Position numbers and translations under genes: made by a program. Below are positions 39,875-53,199 of a DNA stretch of 64,000 nt, one piece after another. Positions within the stretch are counted from its first letter, which is position 1; each line of letters starts with the position of its first letter. This stretch comes from Onishia taeanensis (GTDB lineage Bacteria > Pseudomonadota > Gammaproteobacteria > Pseudomonadales > Halomonadaceae): NCBI RefSeq assembly GCF_013349955.1, contig NZ_JABVXC010000001.1, positions 186,001-250,000 on the forward strand, read 5' to 3'. The notes beneath the pieces were generated by a model. That model was not told the origin of the DNA and ran no database searches. It saw nothing but the letters and a program-made list of their open reading frames with translations.

Positions 39875-41343
39875 CACACCTCCTTGGTGGGATCGACATG
39901 AGGGGAGTCGACAGCGGAGGAATCAACGAGCGGCGAGTCGTCAGTCGCGGATGGCAGCGACATCAAGATGTCGTCCCAGGCGTCGGGGCTGACGCAAGGT
40001 ATGGGGAAGGCGTCGGGGGCCGCACGCCAGGGCTGATGGCGAGCATCGCCTTCGGCCAAATACTCAAGCTCGGGTAGCCAGTGGCTGACATAGTCGCCGG
40101 CCGGATCGTAGTGCTGCGCCTGCCAGAGCACATTGAAATAACGCCCGCGTCTCGCCTCTCGACCGACGCCAGCCACATACCCCCAATTGCCCCAGTTGCT
40201 GGCGACGTCGAAATCGATCAGGCAGTGCTCGAACCAAGCCGCCCCCAGACGCCAGTCGACGCCCAGGTCATGTACCAGGAAACTGGCCACATTCTGGCGC
40301 ACCCGATTGGACTGCCAGCCGGTGGCCGCGAGTTCGCGCATGCCGGCATCGATGAAGGGCACGCCGGTCTCGCCGCGACACCAGTCGTGGAAGGCGGGCG
40401 GCGGTTCGGGCAACGCCCGGAGGCCAAAGAGAGCCCCCTTTTCCTTTCGAGCGACCCAGTGAAAGTACTCGCGCCACATGAGTTCGAAGATCACCCAGTA
40501 GCTCGACTCACAGGCGCCATGGTCCAGCTCCCAGGATCGCACTTGGTCGTGGACCTGGCGTGCCGACAGACAGCCGGTCGCCAGCCAGGGCGACAGCCGA
40601 GTCGAGAACTCGGCGCCCAGCAGACCATTCCGTGTCTTTTTATAGCGAGCGATGGCGCCGCTGTGCCAGAGATAGTGATCGAGTCGCATCTGAGCGGCTT
40701 CTTCACCGCCCTGAAAACGGAAGTCACCGCCCGCACCGGGGCGCCAAGCGGCAGCCTCATCGCAGACGTGCTTGAGAGGCGGCAGACCTCTAGGCGCTTT
40801 CTCCGGCCATAGCGGTAGCGTAATCGGCGCGGGCTGCGCTGGCGGTACGCTGCCTTGGGCTTCCATGCGCCGTCGAAAGGCCGAGAAACTGCCCGGCAAC
40901 TCCTCCAAGGCAAAGGGCAGCGCCTGCTCGTCGAACAGGGTGCCGCCCTGGTAGCGGCGCAGTTTGCAGCTTGCGGGCAGTTCTTCGATGAGCCTTGCCA
41001 AATCGTCCGCTTCATCGTGCCCTGCGGTATCGCGCACGTGAACACACAAGACGCCCACTGACGCCACAAGTTCGGCGATCACCTCTGGCGGGTCACCGAC
41101 ACGCACCAGTAGATCCCCTCCCCTTTTCAGCAGCTCGCCACGTAGAGCGATCAAGCTCTGCCACAGAAAGCACAGCCGAGCCGCACCGATGCGCCGCGAC
41201 GACACACCCGACGCAAGGGGCGAAAGCCAACGTTCGTCGAGCACGTAGACGCACATCAGGGAAGCGGGCGGCGAGGAAAAGTGGAACAGCGGGTTATCGG
41301 CCAGGCGCAGGTCGTCACGCAACCACACCAATTCAGGATTCAT
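39874..41343 (-). CDS. Cryptochrome/photolyase, DASH family
   Basis: This 489-residue flavoprotein starts NPELVWLRDDLRLADNPLF. It contains photolyase signatures: SELD/ACESSYWVIFELMWREYFHW, GVPFIDAGMRELAATGWQSNRVRQNVASFL in parts, and the DASH-like WGNWGYVAGVGREARRGRYFN. Cry-DASH proteins repair CPDs in single-stranded DNA and may signal. FAD-binding residues lie in this C-terminal half. The ATG overlaps the DUF2256 stop by 3 bp. Its 3' end is coupled to DUF3429. A second, unrelated photolyase is encoded at 54.9 kb. Confidence 0.9.
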   Translation of the reverse strand: MNPELVWLRDDLRLADNPLFHFSSPPASLMCVYVLDERWLSPLASGVSSRRIGAARLCFLWQSLIALRGELLKRGGDLLVRVGDPPEVIAELVASVGVLCVHVRDTAGHDEADDLARLIEELPASCKLRRYQGGTLFDEQALPFALEELPGSFSAFRRRMEAQGSVPPAQPAPITLPLWPEKAPRGLPPLKHVCDEAAAWRPGAGGDFRFQGGEEAAQMRLDHYLWHSGAIARYKKTRNGLLGAEFSTRLSPWLATGCLSARQVHDQVRSWELDHGACESSYWVIFELMWREYFHWVARKEKGALFGLRALPEPPPAFHDWCRGETGVPFIDAGMRELAATGWQSNRVRQNVASFLVHDLGVDWRLGAAWFEHCLIDFDVASNWGNWGYVAGVGREARRGRYFNVLWQAQHYDPAGDYVSHWLPELEYLAEGDARHQPWRAAPDAFPIPCVSPDAWDDILMSLPSATDDSPLVDSSAVDSPHVDPTKEV

Positions 41344-41492
41344 GCCGACCGCCTGGCGCGACGCGCCTCTCGGCGGCAGCGCTCGCTGCAATGTTGCACC
41401 TCATCCCAGCAGCGGGCCCACTTGCGCCGCCAGCGAAAGGGACGTTCACACTGGCGACAGGTCTTGACGGGAAGCGCAGCTTTGCGTCGCAT
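41340..41492 (-). CDS. DUF2256 zinc-ribbon-like small protein
   Basis: This 50-residue basic protein translates as MRRKAALPVKTCRQCERP followed by FRWRRKWARCWDEVQHCSER and ends CRREARRARRSA. The C-x2-C...C-x3-C spacing and KTCRQCERPFRWRRKW core are those of DUF2256, a family often found next to cryptochromes. AAGG lies 7 nt before the ATG. It is the first gene of the DUF2256-Cry-DASH-DUF3429 operon. Function unknown; the four cysteines suggest zinc binding. Confidence 0.85.
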   Translation of the reverse strand: MRRKAALPVKTCRQCERPFRWRRKWARCWDEVQHCSERCRREARRARRSA

Positions 41493-41530
41493 GCCATTAC
41501 CTTGTCCTTGCCCGGCGACAGGCCCTAAGA

Positions 41531-41567
41531 GTTAGACAAAAAAATTAACAAGTAAAGATATTGTACA
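41531..41567. promoter_or_regulatory. AT-rich operator/promoter region of the Cry-DASH operon
   Basis: The A/T-rich stretch upstream of DUF2256 contains GTTAGAC (41531-41537) and TTGTACA (41561-41567), facing half-sites similar to those before the second photolyase gene. MerR-type light regulators bind related elements in other bacteria, but this assignment is tentative. Confidence 0.35.
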
Positions 41568-41598
41568 TGATAATCGCCCGGCAGAAAGGCATTACCAA

Positions 41599-41622
41599 GA
41601 AGGCCGCCCGAGGGCGGCCTTC
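41599..41622. terminator. Terminator after the minus-strand mrp operon
   Basis: GAAGGCCGCC and GGCGGCCTTC form a perfect 10-bp stem with a 4-nt loop, 30 bp past the mrpG stop. Confidence 0.85.
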
Positions 41623-41651
41623 ATCAGGGCAGGATGCAATAAGAAACCGTC

Positions 41652-42059
41652 TCAGCCGGCTTTATCGGACTCGCCGGAGGCAGGAGCAGCATTGGCCTCA
41701 GTCTCCCGATGGCTGCTGAGCCGATGCGTGACCGAGTCATAATTGGGCCTGAGCTCATCCTTGACCGTACCGCTCCATAGACGCGTGCCGACGAAGTAGC
41801 CTGCCCGCCCGATCACATGGGCGGCCACCGGCGCGGTCAGCAGGATGAAGAGAATGACGCCGAAGGCTCTGGCCACCACAGCCTCGACGGCAAAATGCAG
41901 TGCCACCGCCAGCATGATCAGCGAGACGCCAAGGGTTGCGGCCTTGGTGGTGGCGTGCATGCGGGTCAGCAGGTCGGGCAGTCGCAATACCCCGAGGGCG
42001 GCTACCAGCATGAAAGCGGACCCGGCCAGGATCAGAATGCTCTTGAGCAGCTCAATCAT
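41652..42059 (-). CDS. mrpG: Mrp-type Na+/H+ antiporter subunit G (operon 1)
   Basis: This 135-residue subunit has three membrane helices (ILILAGSAFMLVAALGVLRLPDLLTRMH, AATLGVSLIMLAVALHF, VILFILLTAPVAAHVIGRAGYF). The conserved RLPDxxTRMHAxTKAATLG segment identifies MrpG/PhaG. It has an acidic, hydrophilic tail. It is the last gene of the seven-gene minus-strand operon and overlaps mrpF by 8 bp. Mrp complexes exchange cytoplasmic Na+ for H+ and are important at high salt and pH. Confidence 0.94.
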   Translation of the reverse strand: MIELLKSILILAGSAFMLVAALGVLRLPDLLTRMHATTKAATLGVSLIMLAVALHFAVEAVVARAFGVILFILLTAPVAAHVIGRAGYFVGTRLWSGTVKDELRPNYDSVTHRLSSHRETEANAAPASGESDKAG

Positions 42060-42321
42060 CTCGCGGCCCTCCTCGCTCCAGGAAACGGGCGAAGCCGATG
42101 GTAGCCATGAAGGCCATCAGTGCCATGACGATGGCAACATCGAGCAGGCTCGGGACGTCAGTGGCGATAGCGATCAGACCGATCATGCCGACCAGGATCG
42201 CCGAGAAGAGTTCCAGCGCCACCACCCGGTCAGGCAGACTGGGGCCGCGATAGAGACGGGCGAAGGCCAAGCAAAGCGCCAGCGCCATCATGGCAAGACT
42301 CACAAGGATGATGCTCGACAA
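42052..42321 (-). CDS. mrpF: Mrp antiporter subunit F (operon 1)
   Basis: This 89-residue protein with three helices has the MrpF segment RLYRGPSLPDRVVALELFSAILVG in parts and a conserved aspartate (GPSLPDRV) thought to matter for proton movement. It sits 18 bp after mrpE and overlaps mrpG. Confidence 0.93.
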   Translation of the reverse strand: MSSIILVSLAMMALALCLAFARLYRGPSLPDRVVALELFSAILVGMIGLIAIATDVPSLLDVAIVMALMAFMATIGFARFLERGGPRDD

Positions 42322-42339
42322 GGGACTCTCCTCCCGTCG

Positions 42340-42813
42340 CTAGTGAAACAGGGCTAGGGTGCGGCGCTCCAGCTCGGCCAGACTGCGCCGAAGTGCCGGC
42401 TCATCGTCCAGGAACATGGCATGGATATAGAGCACTTGCCGATCGTCGGACACGTCCAGGCTCAGAGTCCCCGGTGTCAGCGAAATCAGGTTGGCGACGA
42501 AGGCAATCTCGAACTCGGTCTTGGCTTTCAGGGGCATGGCGATCACTCCCGGCGTCATGTACCAGGGCGGCGTCACGATGTCGTAGGCAACCTTGAGGTT
42601 GGCGACCACCAGTTCCTTGAGGAAAAACCCGATAAAACGGATCAGGCGTGGCAGCCGCTGAGCATAGCCGGCCAGCGCCGGCACCTGGGGCTGGATAAGC
42701 GCCAGCGCCAGATAGCCAAAGACCAGACCGGCCAGCAGACTGCCCCCGCTGAAGTCGCCGGTCAGCACCACCCAGGCTAGGCCGAGCAGCAGGTTCCAGG
42801 CGGCTCCCGTCAT
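42340..42813 (-). CDS. mrpE: Mrp antiporter subunit E (operon 1)
   Basis: This 157-residue subunit has two N-terminal helices (LLLGLAWVVLTGDFSGGSLLAGLVFGYLAL) and the characteristic NLISLTPGTLSLDVSDDRQVLYIHAMFLD segment. The ATG overlaps the mrpD stop by 4 bp. The order D-E-F-G is standard. Confidence 0.94.
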   Translation of the reverse strand: MTGAAWNLLLGLAWVVLTGDFSGGSLLAGLVFGYLALALIQPQVPALAGYAQRLPRLIRFIGFFLKELVVANLKVAYDIVTPPWYMTPGVIAMPLKAKTEFEIAFVANLISLTPGTLSLDVSDDRQVLYIHAMFLDDEPALRRSLAELERRTLALFH

Positions 42814-44327
42814 GGCATTTCCTCCCCGTTCGTGCCGAGCACGGCCTGAATATAGCGCTCGGGCGCCAGCAGCTGCCCGGCAGAGGCCTCAGCCAGATTA
42901 TAGAGAGGCTCGGCGTTGAGGCCGATGAACAGCGTACAGAGCGCCAGTCCCACCACCGGCGTGGCCATCAACCACATCTCCCGCTGGCTGACCGCCTTGG
43001 GGGCGCCATCGCCCTCTTCGTCGGGTGGGGCCTTCCAGAACACCTCGGCCCAGATCTTGATCATCGAATACAGCGTGAGAAGTCCCACGAGCAGTGCGAT
43101 GAAGGTGACACCATAGGCCTCGGCTTCGATGCCGGCCCGGATAACGATGAACTTGGCAAAGAAACCGGACAGGGGCGGCATACCGGCAAGCGACAGTGCC
43201 GGAATCAGAAACAGCACGGCCAACCAGGGATGGCTGCGATAGAAGCCGCCGAGTGCCGCGAGCTGATAGCTTCCGCTCACTCGGTGAACAATGCCACTGA
43301 TCAGGAAGAGCGTTGTTTTCACGATGATGTGATGGACGATGTAGAACACCCCCCCGATGATGGCCAGAGGCGTGAATAGGGCCAGACCCAGGAGCATGTA
43401 GCCGATCTGGCTGACGATATGGAACGACAGGATGCGCCGAAATTCGAACTGCGCCGCCGCCCCCAGCACGCCTGACAGCATGGTCAGGCCGGCGCCCCAC
43501 AGCAGAATCTCGTGGGTATAGCCCGGGCTGTGATGAAAGATCAGGGTGAAGACCCGAAATAGCGCATAGACCCCTACCTTGGTCAGCAGGGCGGCAAACA
43601 GCGCCGAGACGGCCACCGGCGGGGTATGGTAGGAAGCCGGCAGCCAGAAAAACAGGGGAAAGGCAGCGGCCTTGATGCCAAAAGCCACCATGAACATCAT
43701 CGCCAGAACATCGGCCATGCCGTCGTCCTCGAGGGTCGCGAGCCGGCGGGCGATGTCGGCCATGTTGAGCGTCCCCACCATACCGTAGAGCAGGCCCACT
43801 GCGACCAGGAAGATCACAGAAGACACCAGGTTAAGCGTGACGTACTTGATCGCCCCTTCCATCTGCGCCTTCTCGCTACCGAGAATCAGCAACGCAAAGG
43901 ACGCGACCAGCATCACTTCAAACCAGACATAGAGGTTGAAGATATCACCGGTGAGAAAGGCACCGGCCACACCGGCCAGCAGCAAATGCAATAGAGGAAA
44001 GTAGCCATAGGCCTCGTGACCGCGGCCGATCGTTGCCAGCGAAAAGAGCGCCACCGCGAAACCGATGATGCCGGTAAGCACGACCATGATCGCGCCCAGC
44101 AGGTCGGCCACCAGGCTGATACCGAAGGGAGCCGCCCAGCCGCCCATGTGCATAACCTGGATGTCGTCGCCTCGCACTGTGGCCAGCAACCACAGGCTGG
44201 TGACCAGCAGGCCAGCCGTTCCAGCCACTGCGATGAATCGCTGCATGCTGCGGGAGCGCCAGAACACCAGTGACACGGCGCCCGCGAACAGCGGAATGAG
44301 AATGGGCAGTGCGACCTGGGGCATCAT
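42810..44327 (-). CDS. mrpD: Mrp antiporter subunit D (operon 1)
   Basis: This 505-residue polytopic protein is homologous to the NuoL/M/N proton-channel subunits of complex I. Conserved regions include [15 protein letters not shown] with the ion-path glutamate, and the central [41 protein letters not shown]. About 14 helices. It overlaps mrpC and mrpE by 4 bp on both sides, so expression is tightly coupled. Confidence 0.95.
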   Translation of the reverse strand: MMPQVALPILIPLFAGAVSLVFWRSRSMQRFIAVAGTAGLLVTSLWLLATVRGDDIQVMHMGGWAAPFGISLVADLLGAIMVVLTGIIGFAVALFSLATIGRGHEAYGYFPLLHLLLAGVAGAFLTGDIFNLYVWFEVMLVASFALLILGSEKAQMEGAIKYVTLNLVSSVIFLVAVGLLYGMVGTLNMADIARRLATLEDDGMADVLAMMFMVAFGIKAAAFPLFFWLPASYHTPPVAVSALFAALLTKVGVYALFRVFTLIFHHSPGYTHEILLWGAGLTMLSGVLGAAAQFEFRRILSFHIVSQIGYMLLGLALFTPLAIIGGVFYIVHHIIVKTTLFLISGIVHRVSGSYQLAALGGFYRSHPWLAVLFLIPALSLAGMPPLSGFFAKFIVIRAGIEAEAYGVTFIALLVGLLTLYSMIKIWAEVFWKAPPDEEGDGAPKAVSQREMWLMATPVVGLALCTLFIGLNAEPLYNLAEASAGQLLAPERYIQAVLGTNGEEMP

Positions 44328-44671
44328 GTGTCCGTATCCTTCATCTGATCCAGATCATCGGCGCCCACGATTTCCCAGGCACGACGCACCAGCACCACAG
44401 CGAAGGACAGCACTCCGAAGGCGATGACAATCGCCGTGAGCACCAGCGCCTGAGGCAAGGGGTCGGCCACCGCCGCTTCGGGGGCGGTCATTCCTTTCGG
44501 TACCAGGGGCGGAGCGCCCCGCACCATTCCCGCCGTAGCGAAGATCAAGAGGTTGGCCGCATTCGAGAGCAGGATCAGCCCGATCACCAGTTTGACGATC
44601 GAGCGTCGCAGCATCATGTAGATGGCAGCGGCAAACAGGATGCCGATGGTAATGGCCATCAAGGGTTCCAT
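44324..44671 (-). CDS. mrpC: Mrp antiporter subunit C (operon 1)
   Basis: This 115-residue, three-helix NuoK-like subunit has [26 protein letters not shown] and the conserved [21 protein letters not shown]. It lies 9 bp after mrpB and overlaps mrpD by 4 bp. Confidence 0.95.
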   Translation of the reverse strand: MEPLMAITIGILFAAAIYMMLRRSIVKLVIGLILLSNAANLLIFATAGMVRGAPPLVPKGMTAPEAAVADPLPQALVLTAIVIAFGVLSFAVVLVRRAWEIVGADDLDQMKDTDT

Positions 44672-44680
44672 GGGGTCTCC

Positions 44681-45160
44681 TTAAACGTCCTGATGGGGCT
44701 GGTCGTGGTCGGTCTTACTGTGACCGGTCGGGTCATGTTCGGTCTGGTCGGTATCGACCAGCGCGGTAATGGCGGTCAATACCGACCCCACCACCACCAG
44801 GTAGACGCCAATATCGAAGATCAGGGGCGTCGAGGCCTTGAAGTCGATGATCGGAATCGTCCACCACTGGGCGGTGAAGAAGGGTTCACCAGCCCACCAG
44901 CCCGGCAGCGTCGAGACCACACCGAATAAGAGCCCCATGCCGATCAGGTCCCGGGGCGACACCTTCAGCATTTCCCCCAACGCATGCCGTCCCTGGGAAA
45001 AGAGGTAGAGCGCGAAGGCGCCCGATGCCACCAGCCCGGCGATGAAGCCACCCCCCGGCTCGTCGTGTCCCCGCAGCAGCAGAAACACCGAAAACAGCAG
45101 TTGCAGCGGCAGCAGCAAGCGTGCCGCCGCATTGAGGATCAGGGTGCCCGATCTAACCAT
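44681..45160 (-). CDS. mrpB: Mrp antiporter subunit B (operon 1)
   Basis: This 159-residue subunit has the MnhB core [34 protein letters not shown] and [18 protein letters not shown], with four helices and a His/Asp-rich tail ([20 protein letters not shown]). The ATG at 45160 overlaps the end of mrpA by 8 bp. In operon 2 the equivalent domain is fused to the end of MrpA instead. Confidence 0.94.
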   Translation of the reverse strand: MVRSGTLILNAAARLLLPLQLLFSVFLLLRGHDEPGGGFIAGLVASGAFALYLFSQGRHALGEMLKVSPRDLIGMGLLFGVVSTLPGWWAGEPFFTAQWWTIPIIDFKASTPLIFDIGVYLVVVGSVLTAITALVDTDQTEHDPTGHSKTDHDQPHQDV

Positions 45161-47498
45161 GGTCGTCCTCCGTCGACGCAAGATTGCGTCGTCCCTCACG
45201 GTCAACGCCTTCGCCCGGCGCGGCATGGAAACGCAGCATCGCAAAGACCCCGATGGCGGCCAGGGCCAGCACAAACATCTCCCCCAGCGTATCCAGCGCC
45301 CGGAAATCCACCAGAATGACGTTGACGATATTGTGACCATGCCCCAGCGGCTGGCTATTGGCGACCATGTAATCCGAGATCCGTGGCAGTCGCTCGCCGG
45401 AGAGCACCGCAAGCATCAGCAGCGTGATCAGTCCCCCGGTGAGGCTCGCCACTACCAGGTCGCGCAGACGCTCGATCGGCGTGGACAGGGTGGCGAAACG
45501 TGGCAGGCGAAACAGCACCAGCACCAGCAGGATCACCGTCAGCGTCTCGACCAGCAGCTGAGTAATGGCCAGATCCGGCGCGCTGAAGAGCACGAAGGTC
45601 AGGGCAATGGAGAACCCCATGACGCCGAGCGCAGCCACCGCCGCCAGGCGCGAGCGCATCACGCAGGCGGCCAAGGCACCGGCGATCATAAGGCCGGCAG
45701 TGACGGCCTCGTGAAAGTAGACCGACAGCGCCACATCGGGAGCAAGGCCGTGCCGAAAGAACAGCGCATGCCCGACCAGCCCCACCAGCACCAGAAGGGT
45801 CATCACCAGGTAGTTGCGGATATAGCCGTTCTGCAGAAAGCGGGTCTGGCCGTCCGCCAGGGCCACCAGACCCGCCATCAACGCGTCGTATCCAGCTTCG
45901 GGACCGCGGCGTGTCAGAGGCGCGAGGCGGGCCAGCCCACCGCGCAACCGGTCCCAGAAGCGATAGGCTGTAAGCCCCAGCGCGAGGCTTGCCAGCGATA
46001 GCGCAAGCGGCAGATTGAGACCGTGCCATAGCGCCAGATGAACCTTGGCCTCCGGCGCGCCGATGCCTGCCACGACAGCCCCCACCACCGGATCGAGCAG
46101 CCCCGGCGCCAGACCGAACAGTAGCGACAAGGCGGCCAGCAGACCGGGGCCTGCCAGCATGACACGAGAGGGATCATGAGGGGGGCGGGGGGTCTCTTGC
46201 CGCTTGCCGAAGAAGGGCCGCAGAACAATGATCGCCGCCACCGCCAGAGTCAGGAAAGCCGCCGTGAAGGCCAGCAGCAGAATCAGGAGACGCCAAGAAG
46301 GCGCCTCAAGCACCGACGTCAGCATCAGCTCCTTGCCCACAAAGCCCAACAGGGGCGGCAGGCCGGCCAACGATAGCCCGGCGACCCCGGCAACGATGGC
46401 GGTCACTGGCATGAGGTGGCGCAGCCCGCCCATTGCTGTGACGTCCTTGGTGCCGGTCTCGTGATCGAGGATACCGGCCACCATGAACAGCGCCCCCTTG
46501 TAGAGCGAGTGCGCCAGCAAGAAGACCGCGAAGGCCACCAGAGCTTTCTCGGTACCGATGCCGAGCAGCATGGTCAGGGTGCCAAGCCCCATCACGGTGG
46601 AGTAGGCCAAAAGCTTCTTCACGTTGGTGTGCTGCATCGCCAGGAAGGCGCCCGTGACCATGGTCACAGCCCCGACCAGCGACAGCGTGATCACCCAGCC
46701 CTCCGTGCCCCCCAGGGCCGGGTGCAACCGGGCGAGCAGGTAGACCCCCGCCTTGACCATGGTTGCCGAGTGCAGGTAGGCGGAGACCGGCGTGGGTGCC
46801 GCCATGGCATTCGGTAGCCAGAAGTGGAAGGGAAACTGTGCCGACTTGGTGAAGGCGCCCAGCAGCACGCAGATCAGCAGAGGGGTATAGAGGTCGTGGC
46901 CACGCAGGAGATCGCCGCGCTGGGCGAGTTCGTGCAACGACCAGCTGTCGCCGGCCAGGGCTAACAGCACGAAGCCGGCGAGCAGCGCCAAACCACCGCC
47001 GACGGTGACGAGCAGTCCCTGAAGAGCGGCTTTGCGCGCGGCGAGGTCGGTGTGATTAAAGCCGATCAACAGGTAGGAGGTAACGCTGGTGAGTTCCCAG
47101 AACACGAAGAGCGTGATCAGGTTGTCGGCCAGCACCAAGCCAAGCATCGACATCATGAAGGCGGTGATCACTACCAGGAAGCGCGGCAGATCCCGGTGGC
47201 CGCGCAGATACTCCCCCGAATAGACCAACACCAGGGCGCCGATAACCGTGATCAACATGGCAAACAACCAGGCGAGGCCATCGATCAGGAAGGTCAGAGA
47301 AATATCGAGGCCGGGCACCCAGGCCCATTCAAGCAATAAGACCTCGCCCGCAGCGATCACGGGCCATTGACCGATCAGCCAGGCCGCCAGAAAGGCAGGC
47401 AACAGGGCCATCACCATGGGCGTCCGAGCGCCAAACCAGCGATGAAGCAGCGGGGCCATGGCCGCCACCGCGAAACCTCCCAGCACAGCCAGTTGCAT
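45153..47498 (-). CDS. mrpA: Mrp antiporter subunit A (operon 1, unfused)
   Basis: This 781-residue NuoL-like subunit has the proton-channel region [58 protein letters not shown] in parts, and the C-terminal MrpA segment ([48 protein letters not shown]). The ATG at 47498 has GGAGGTGG 6 nt upstream; the longer frame has no homology. Its end overlaps mrpB by 8 bp. Divergent from the second mrp operon across 243 bp. Confidence 0.96.
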   Translation of the reverse strand: MQLAVLGGFAVAAMAPLLHRWFGARTPMVMALLPAFLAAWLIGQWPVIAAGEVLLLEWAWVPGLDISLTFLIDGLAWLFAMLITVIGALVLVYSGEYLRGHRDLPRFLVVITAFMMSMLGLVLADNLITLFVFWELTSVTSYLLIGFNHTDLAARKAALQGLLVTVGGGLALLAGFVLLALAGDSWSLHELAQRGDLLRGHDLYTPLLICVLLGAFTKSAQFPFHFWLPNAMAAPTPVSAYLHSATMVKAGVYLLARLHPALGGTEGWVITLSLVGAVTMVTGAFLAMQHTNVKKLLAYSTVMGLGTLTMLLGIGTEKALVAFAVFLLAHSLYKGALFMVAGILDHETGTKDVTAMGGLRHLMPVTAIVAGVAGLSLAGLPPLLGFVGKELMLTSVLEAPSWRLLILLLAFTAAFLTLAVAAIIVLRPFFGKRQETPRPPHDPSRVMLAGPGLLAALSLLFGLAPGLLDPVVGAVVAGIGAPEAKVHLALWHGLNLPLALSLASLALGLTAYRFWDRLRGGLARLAPLTRRGPEAGYDALMAGLVALADGQTRFLQNGYIRNYLVMTLLVLVGLVGHALFFRHGLAPDVALSVYFHEAVTAGLMIAGALAACVMRSRLAAVAALGVMGFSIALTFVLFSAPDLAITQLLVETLTVILLVLVLFRLPRFATLSTPIERLRDLVVASLTGGLITLLMLAVLSGERLPRISDYMVANSQPLGHGHNIVNVILVDFRALDTLGEMFVLALAAIGVFAMLRFHAAPGEGVDREGRRNLASTEDDHG

Positions 47499-47741
47499 GC
47501 AGGTCCACCTCCTTCGCCCATGGCGGAATCCGGCGTGATAGACCCACCGGTTCGCTCGGCTGAGTCTATAGAGGTAACACACTGAAAGGCAAGGAGGCAG
47601 CGAGCGAGCTTGCTTTGAGGTAGAGTGGCACCCTAGCCATGGGACGGCATTCGCCCCGGGGCGGCCATGATCACGGATCACGGGCGTCACTTGGGCGCGC
47701 ATGTCGCTCCTATCTCACGTCCCGTGCAGGAAGACCGATCG
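47499..47741. promoter_or_regulatory. Divergent promoter region between the two mrp operons
   Basis: This 243-bp gap between mrpA of operon 1 and mrpA of operon 2 must hold both promoters. A CTATAGA-type box near 47562-47568 is a weak minus-strand -10 candidate. I see no perfect palindrome or terminator and cannot name a regulator. Confidence 0.45.
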
Positions 47742-50554
<2,813 letters not shown>

Positions 50555-50555
<1 letters not shown>

Positions 50556-50902
50556 TGGAAAGCCTATATGCCATTACCACCGGTATCCTGGCCGCCTGCG
50601 GCCTGTTCCTGACGCTGCGCGGGCGCAGTTTCCCGGTGGTGGTCGGCCTGACGCTGCTGTCCTACGCGGTTAACCTGTTCCTGTTCTCGATGGGCGGGCT
50701 GACCAGCAATGGCGCGGTCATCCTCGATGGCAACGGCAGCTATGCCGACCCGCTACCCCAGGCCCTGGTGCTAACGGCCATCGTCATCGGCTTCGCCATG
50801 ACCGCCTTCGCGGTCATTCTGGCCATGCGGGCACGCGGTGACATGGGCAACGACCATGTGGACGGCCGTCAGATGGACGAGTCGCGAGAGGAGCGCCGCT
50901 GA
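50555..50902 (+). CDS. mrpC: Mrp antiporter subunit C (operon 2)
   Basis: This 115-residue NuoK-like subunit carries FPVVVGLTLLSYAVNLFLFSMG and [29 protein letters not shown]. It overlaps both neighbours by one base. Its C-terminus is long and charged (RARGDMGNDHVDGRQMDESREERR), which differs from the operon 1 copy. Confidence 0.95.
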
Positions 50903-52428
50903 TGCTGGATCACCTGATCGTACTGCCCGTCGTCCTGCCGCTGATCAGCGGCATCCTGCTGCTGATCAGCCGCCACGGCAGCACCTTCGCCAAGCGTCTG
51001 CTGGGCGTCGGCAGCACCGTATTGCTGCTGCTCGTCGCTATTGCCCTGCTTGGTCAGGCAGCCGGTGGCGAGGTGGCCTACTATGCTCTGGGGGACTGGC
51101 AGCCACCCTTCGGCATCGTCATGGTGCTCGATCGCCTCTCGGCGCTGATGATTCTGCTCACCGCAGTGCTGGCGCTGGGCTGCGTGGTCTTTGCCAGCGC
51201 CGGCGATGACGAGCAGGGCAGCAATTTCCATGGCCTCTTCCAGCTACAGCTGATGGGCATCAACGGCGCCTTTCTGACCGGCGACCTGTTCAACCTCTTC
51301 GTGTTCTTTGAAGTCCTGCTGCTGGCCTCCTACGCCCTGCTGATGCACGGCGGCGGCAAGGCGCGCATTCAGGCAGGCCTGCACTATGTGGTGCTCAATC
51401 TGGCCGGCTCGGCGCTGTTCCTGATCGCGGTGGGCGTGCTCTATGGCGCTACCGGCACCCTCAACATGACCCACATGTCGGTGCGCCTGGCCGAGCTCGA
51501 AAGCGAACGCGCGGGGCTGGTCAGCGCCGGCGCCCTCTTGCTGCTGGTAGTCTTCGGCCTCAAGGCCGCCATCCTGCCACTTTATTTCTGGCTGCCGCGG
51601 GCCTATGCCTCGGCGCCAGCGCCGGTAGCCGCGCTATTCGCGATCATGACCAAGGTCGGTATCTACGCGATTCTTCGCGTCTACTCGCTGATTTTCGGCG
51701 ATCAGGCCGGCCCCTTGATGGCCCTCGAACAGCCCTGGGTATGGTGGCTGGCACTGGGCACCCTGGCGGTCTCCGCGGTCGGCGTGCTGGCTGCCCGTGA
51801 TCTGCGCCTGCTGGTGGCCTACCTGGTGCTAGTCTCGGTCGGCACCTTGCTGGCGGGCATCGGCATGGGCACCCCCGAGGCCACCAGCGCCCTGCTCTTC
51901 TACCTAATCCATACCACGCTCGTCACCGGCGGTCTCTTCCTGCTCGCCGAGCTGATCGGGCTGCAACGCGGCAAGGCCGGCACCCGCCTGGTCAAGGGCC
52001 GTCCGCTGCGCAACGGTGGACTGCTGGCCATCCTGTTTCTGGTCGGTGCTGCCGCCGTGGCCGGACTCCCGCCGCTGTCCGGTGGCATCGGCAAGGCCTT
52101 CTTGATGGTCGCCGCCACCCCGGCCCAGCAGCCCTGGTTATGGCCGCTGCTGCTGATCGCCGGGCTCTGCTCGCTGGTGGCCCTGTCTCGGGCCGGCTCG
52201 ACCCTGTTCTGGCGTAGCCACGAGGGCGAGCCCAGTGATCTGCCACTAGGTCGGCGCCAGCTGTTCGGCGTGACTTGGCTGCTGGGGGCTTCCCCACTGC
52301 TGGTGCTCCTGGCGGGGCCGGTCAGTGACTACACTCAGGCCACCGCCGAGCAGCTGAGCTCACCCGCGCCACAGATCCGGGCGCTACTGCCCGACCATGC
52401 CGCTCATGCCAATGGAGGTGACGCATGA
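50902..52428 (+). CDS. mrpD: Mrp antiporter subunit D (operon 2)
   Basis: This 508-residue NuoN/M-like subunit has FFEVLLLASYALLMHGGGKARIQAGLHYVVLN in parts and VVFGLKAAILPLYFWLPRAYASAPAPVAALFAIMTKVGIYAI in parts. It has about 14 helices. Only moderate similarity to the operon 1 subunit is apparent by eye, so the two operons are paralogous lineages rather than a recent duplication. It overlaps mrpE by 4 bp. Confidence 0.95.
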   Translation: MLDHLIVLPVVLPLISGILLLISRHGSTFAKRLLGVGSTVLLLLVAIALLGQAAGGEVAYYALGDWQPPFGIVMVLDRLSALMILLTAVLALGCVVFASAGDDEQGSNFHGLFQLQLMGINGAFLTGDLFNLFVFFEVLLLASYALLMHGGGKARIQAGLHYVVLNLAGSALFLIAVGVLYGATGTLNMTHMSVRLAELESERAGLVSAGALLLLVVFGLKAAILPLYFWLPRAYASAPAPVAALFAIMTKVGIYAILRVYSLIFGDQAGPLMALEQPWVWWLALGTLAVSAVGVLAARDLRLLVAYLVLVSVGTLLAGIGMGTPEATSALLFYLIHTTLVTGGLFLLAELIGLQRGKAGTRLVKGRPLRNGGLLAILFLVGAAAVAGLPPLSGGIGKAFLMVAATPAQQPWLWPLLLIAGLCSLVALSRAGSTLFWRSHEGEPSDLPLGRRQLFGVTWLLGASPLLVLLAGPVSDYTQATAEQLSSPAPQIRALLPDHAAHANGGDA

Positions 52429-52922
52429 TCACGCCCCGCTCCTGGCTGCCCACGCCGCTGCTGTCGCTCCTGCTGCTGGTGGTCTGGCTACTGCTGGTGA
52501 CCAGCATCTCCTTCGGCCATGTGCTGCTGGGGGGCGTGCTGGCCATCGTCATTCCGCTGATCAGTCAGCGTTTCTGGGATGTGCAGCCCAACGTCAAGAA
52601 GCCCGGGATGTTGCTGCGCTATGCTCTACGCGTGCTGGGCGACATCATCCGCGCCAACCTTGAAGTGTCCTGGCTGATCCTCAATCCGCGGCGGCGCATG
52701 CGTCCGACGTTCATCGAATATCCGCTGATGCTCGAAGAGCGCTTCACCATCACCCTACTCGCCAACACCATCACCCTGACCCCGGGCACGGTATCGGCCA
52801 ATCTGCGCATGGACGGTCGCTCCCTGCTGATCCACGCCCTGGATGTCGGCGACGAACAGGCACTGATCGACGAGATACGCGAGCGCTACGAACAGCCGCT
52901 CAAGGAGATCTACGAATGCTAG
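52425..52922 (+). CDS. mrpE: Mrp antiporter subunit E (operon 2)
   Basis: This 165-residue subunit has two N-terminal helices and the family segment LANTITLTPGTVSANLRMDGRSLLIHALDVGD. The equivalent in operon 1 reads LISLTPGTLSLDVSDDRQVLYIHAMF. It overlaps mrpF by 7 bp. Confidence 0.94.
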   Translation: MITPRSWLPTPLLSLLLLVVWLLLVTSISFGHVLLGGVLAIVIPLISQRFWDVQPNVKKPGMLLRYALRVLGDIIRANLEVSWLILNPRRRMRPTFIEYPLMLEERFTITLLANTITLTPGTVSANLRMDGRSLLIHALDVGDEQALIDEIRERYEQPLKEIYEC

Positions 52923-53185
52923 ATACCGCGCTGTGGATCAGTCAGGCGCTGATCCTGATGGCCCTGTCCCTCAACGTCTATCGCATGATCGTGGGCCCCT
53001 CAATGCCCGACCGGCTGTTGGCGCTGGACACCATGTATGTCAACTCCATCGCCCTGATCGTGATGATGGGGCTTTGGTTAAACACCAAGACCTACTTCGA
53101 GGCGGCGCTGCTGATCGCTATGCTCGGTTTCATCAGCACCGTGGCGGTATGCAAGTACTTGCTGCGCGGCGACATCATCGAATAG
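52916..53185 (+). CDS. mrpF: Mrp antiporter subunit F (operon 2)
   Basis: This 89-residue, three-helix subunit has YRMIVGPSMPDRLLALDTMYVNSIALIVMMG in parts, with the conserved GPSxPDR motif. A 14-bp gap with AAGGAG leads to mrpG. Confidence 0.94.
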   Translation: MLDTALWISQALILMALSLNVYRMIVGPSMPDRLLALDTMYVNSIALIVMMGLWLNTKTYFEAALLIAMLGFISTVAVCKYLLRGDIIE

Positions 53186-53199
53186 GCAAGGAGAACCCC

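Noticed and set aside
41652-47498. NADH dehydrogenase (complex I) subunits
   Set aside because: The NuoL/N-like proteins are accompanied by MrpB, E, F and G, which identify an Mrp antiporter.
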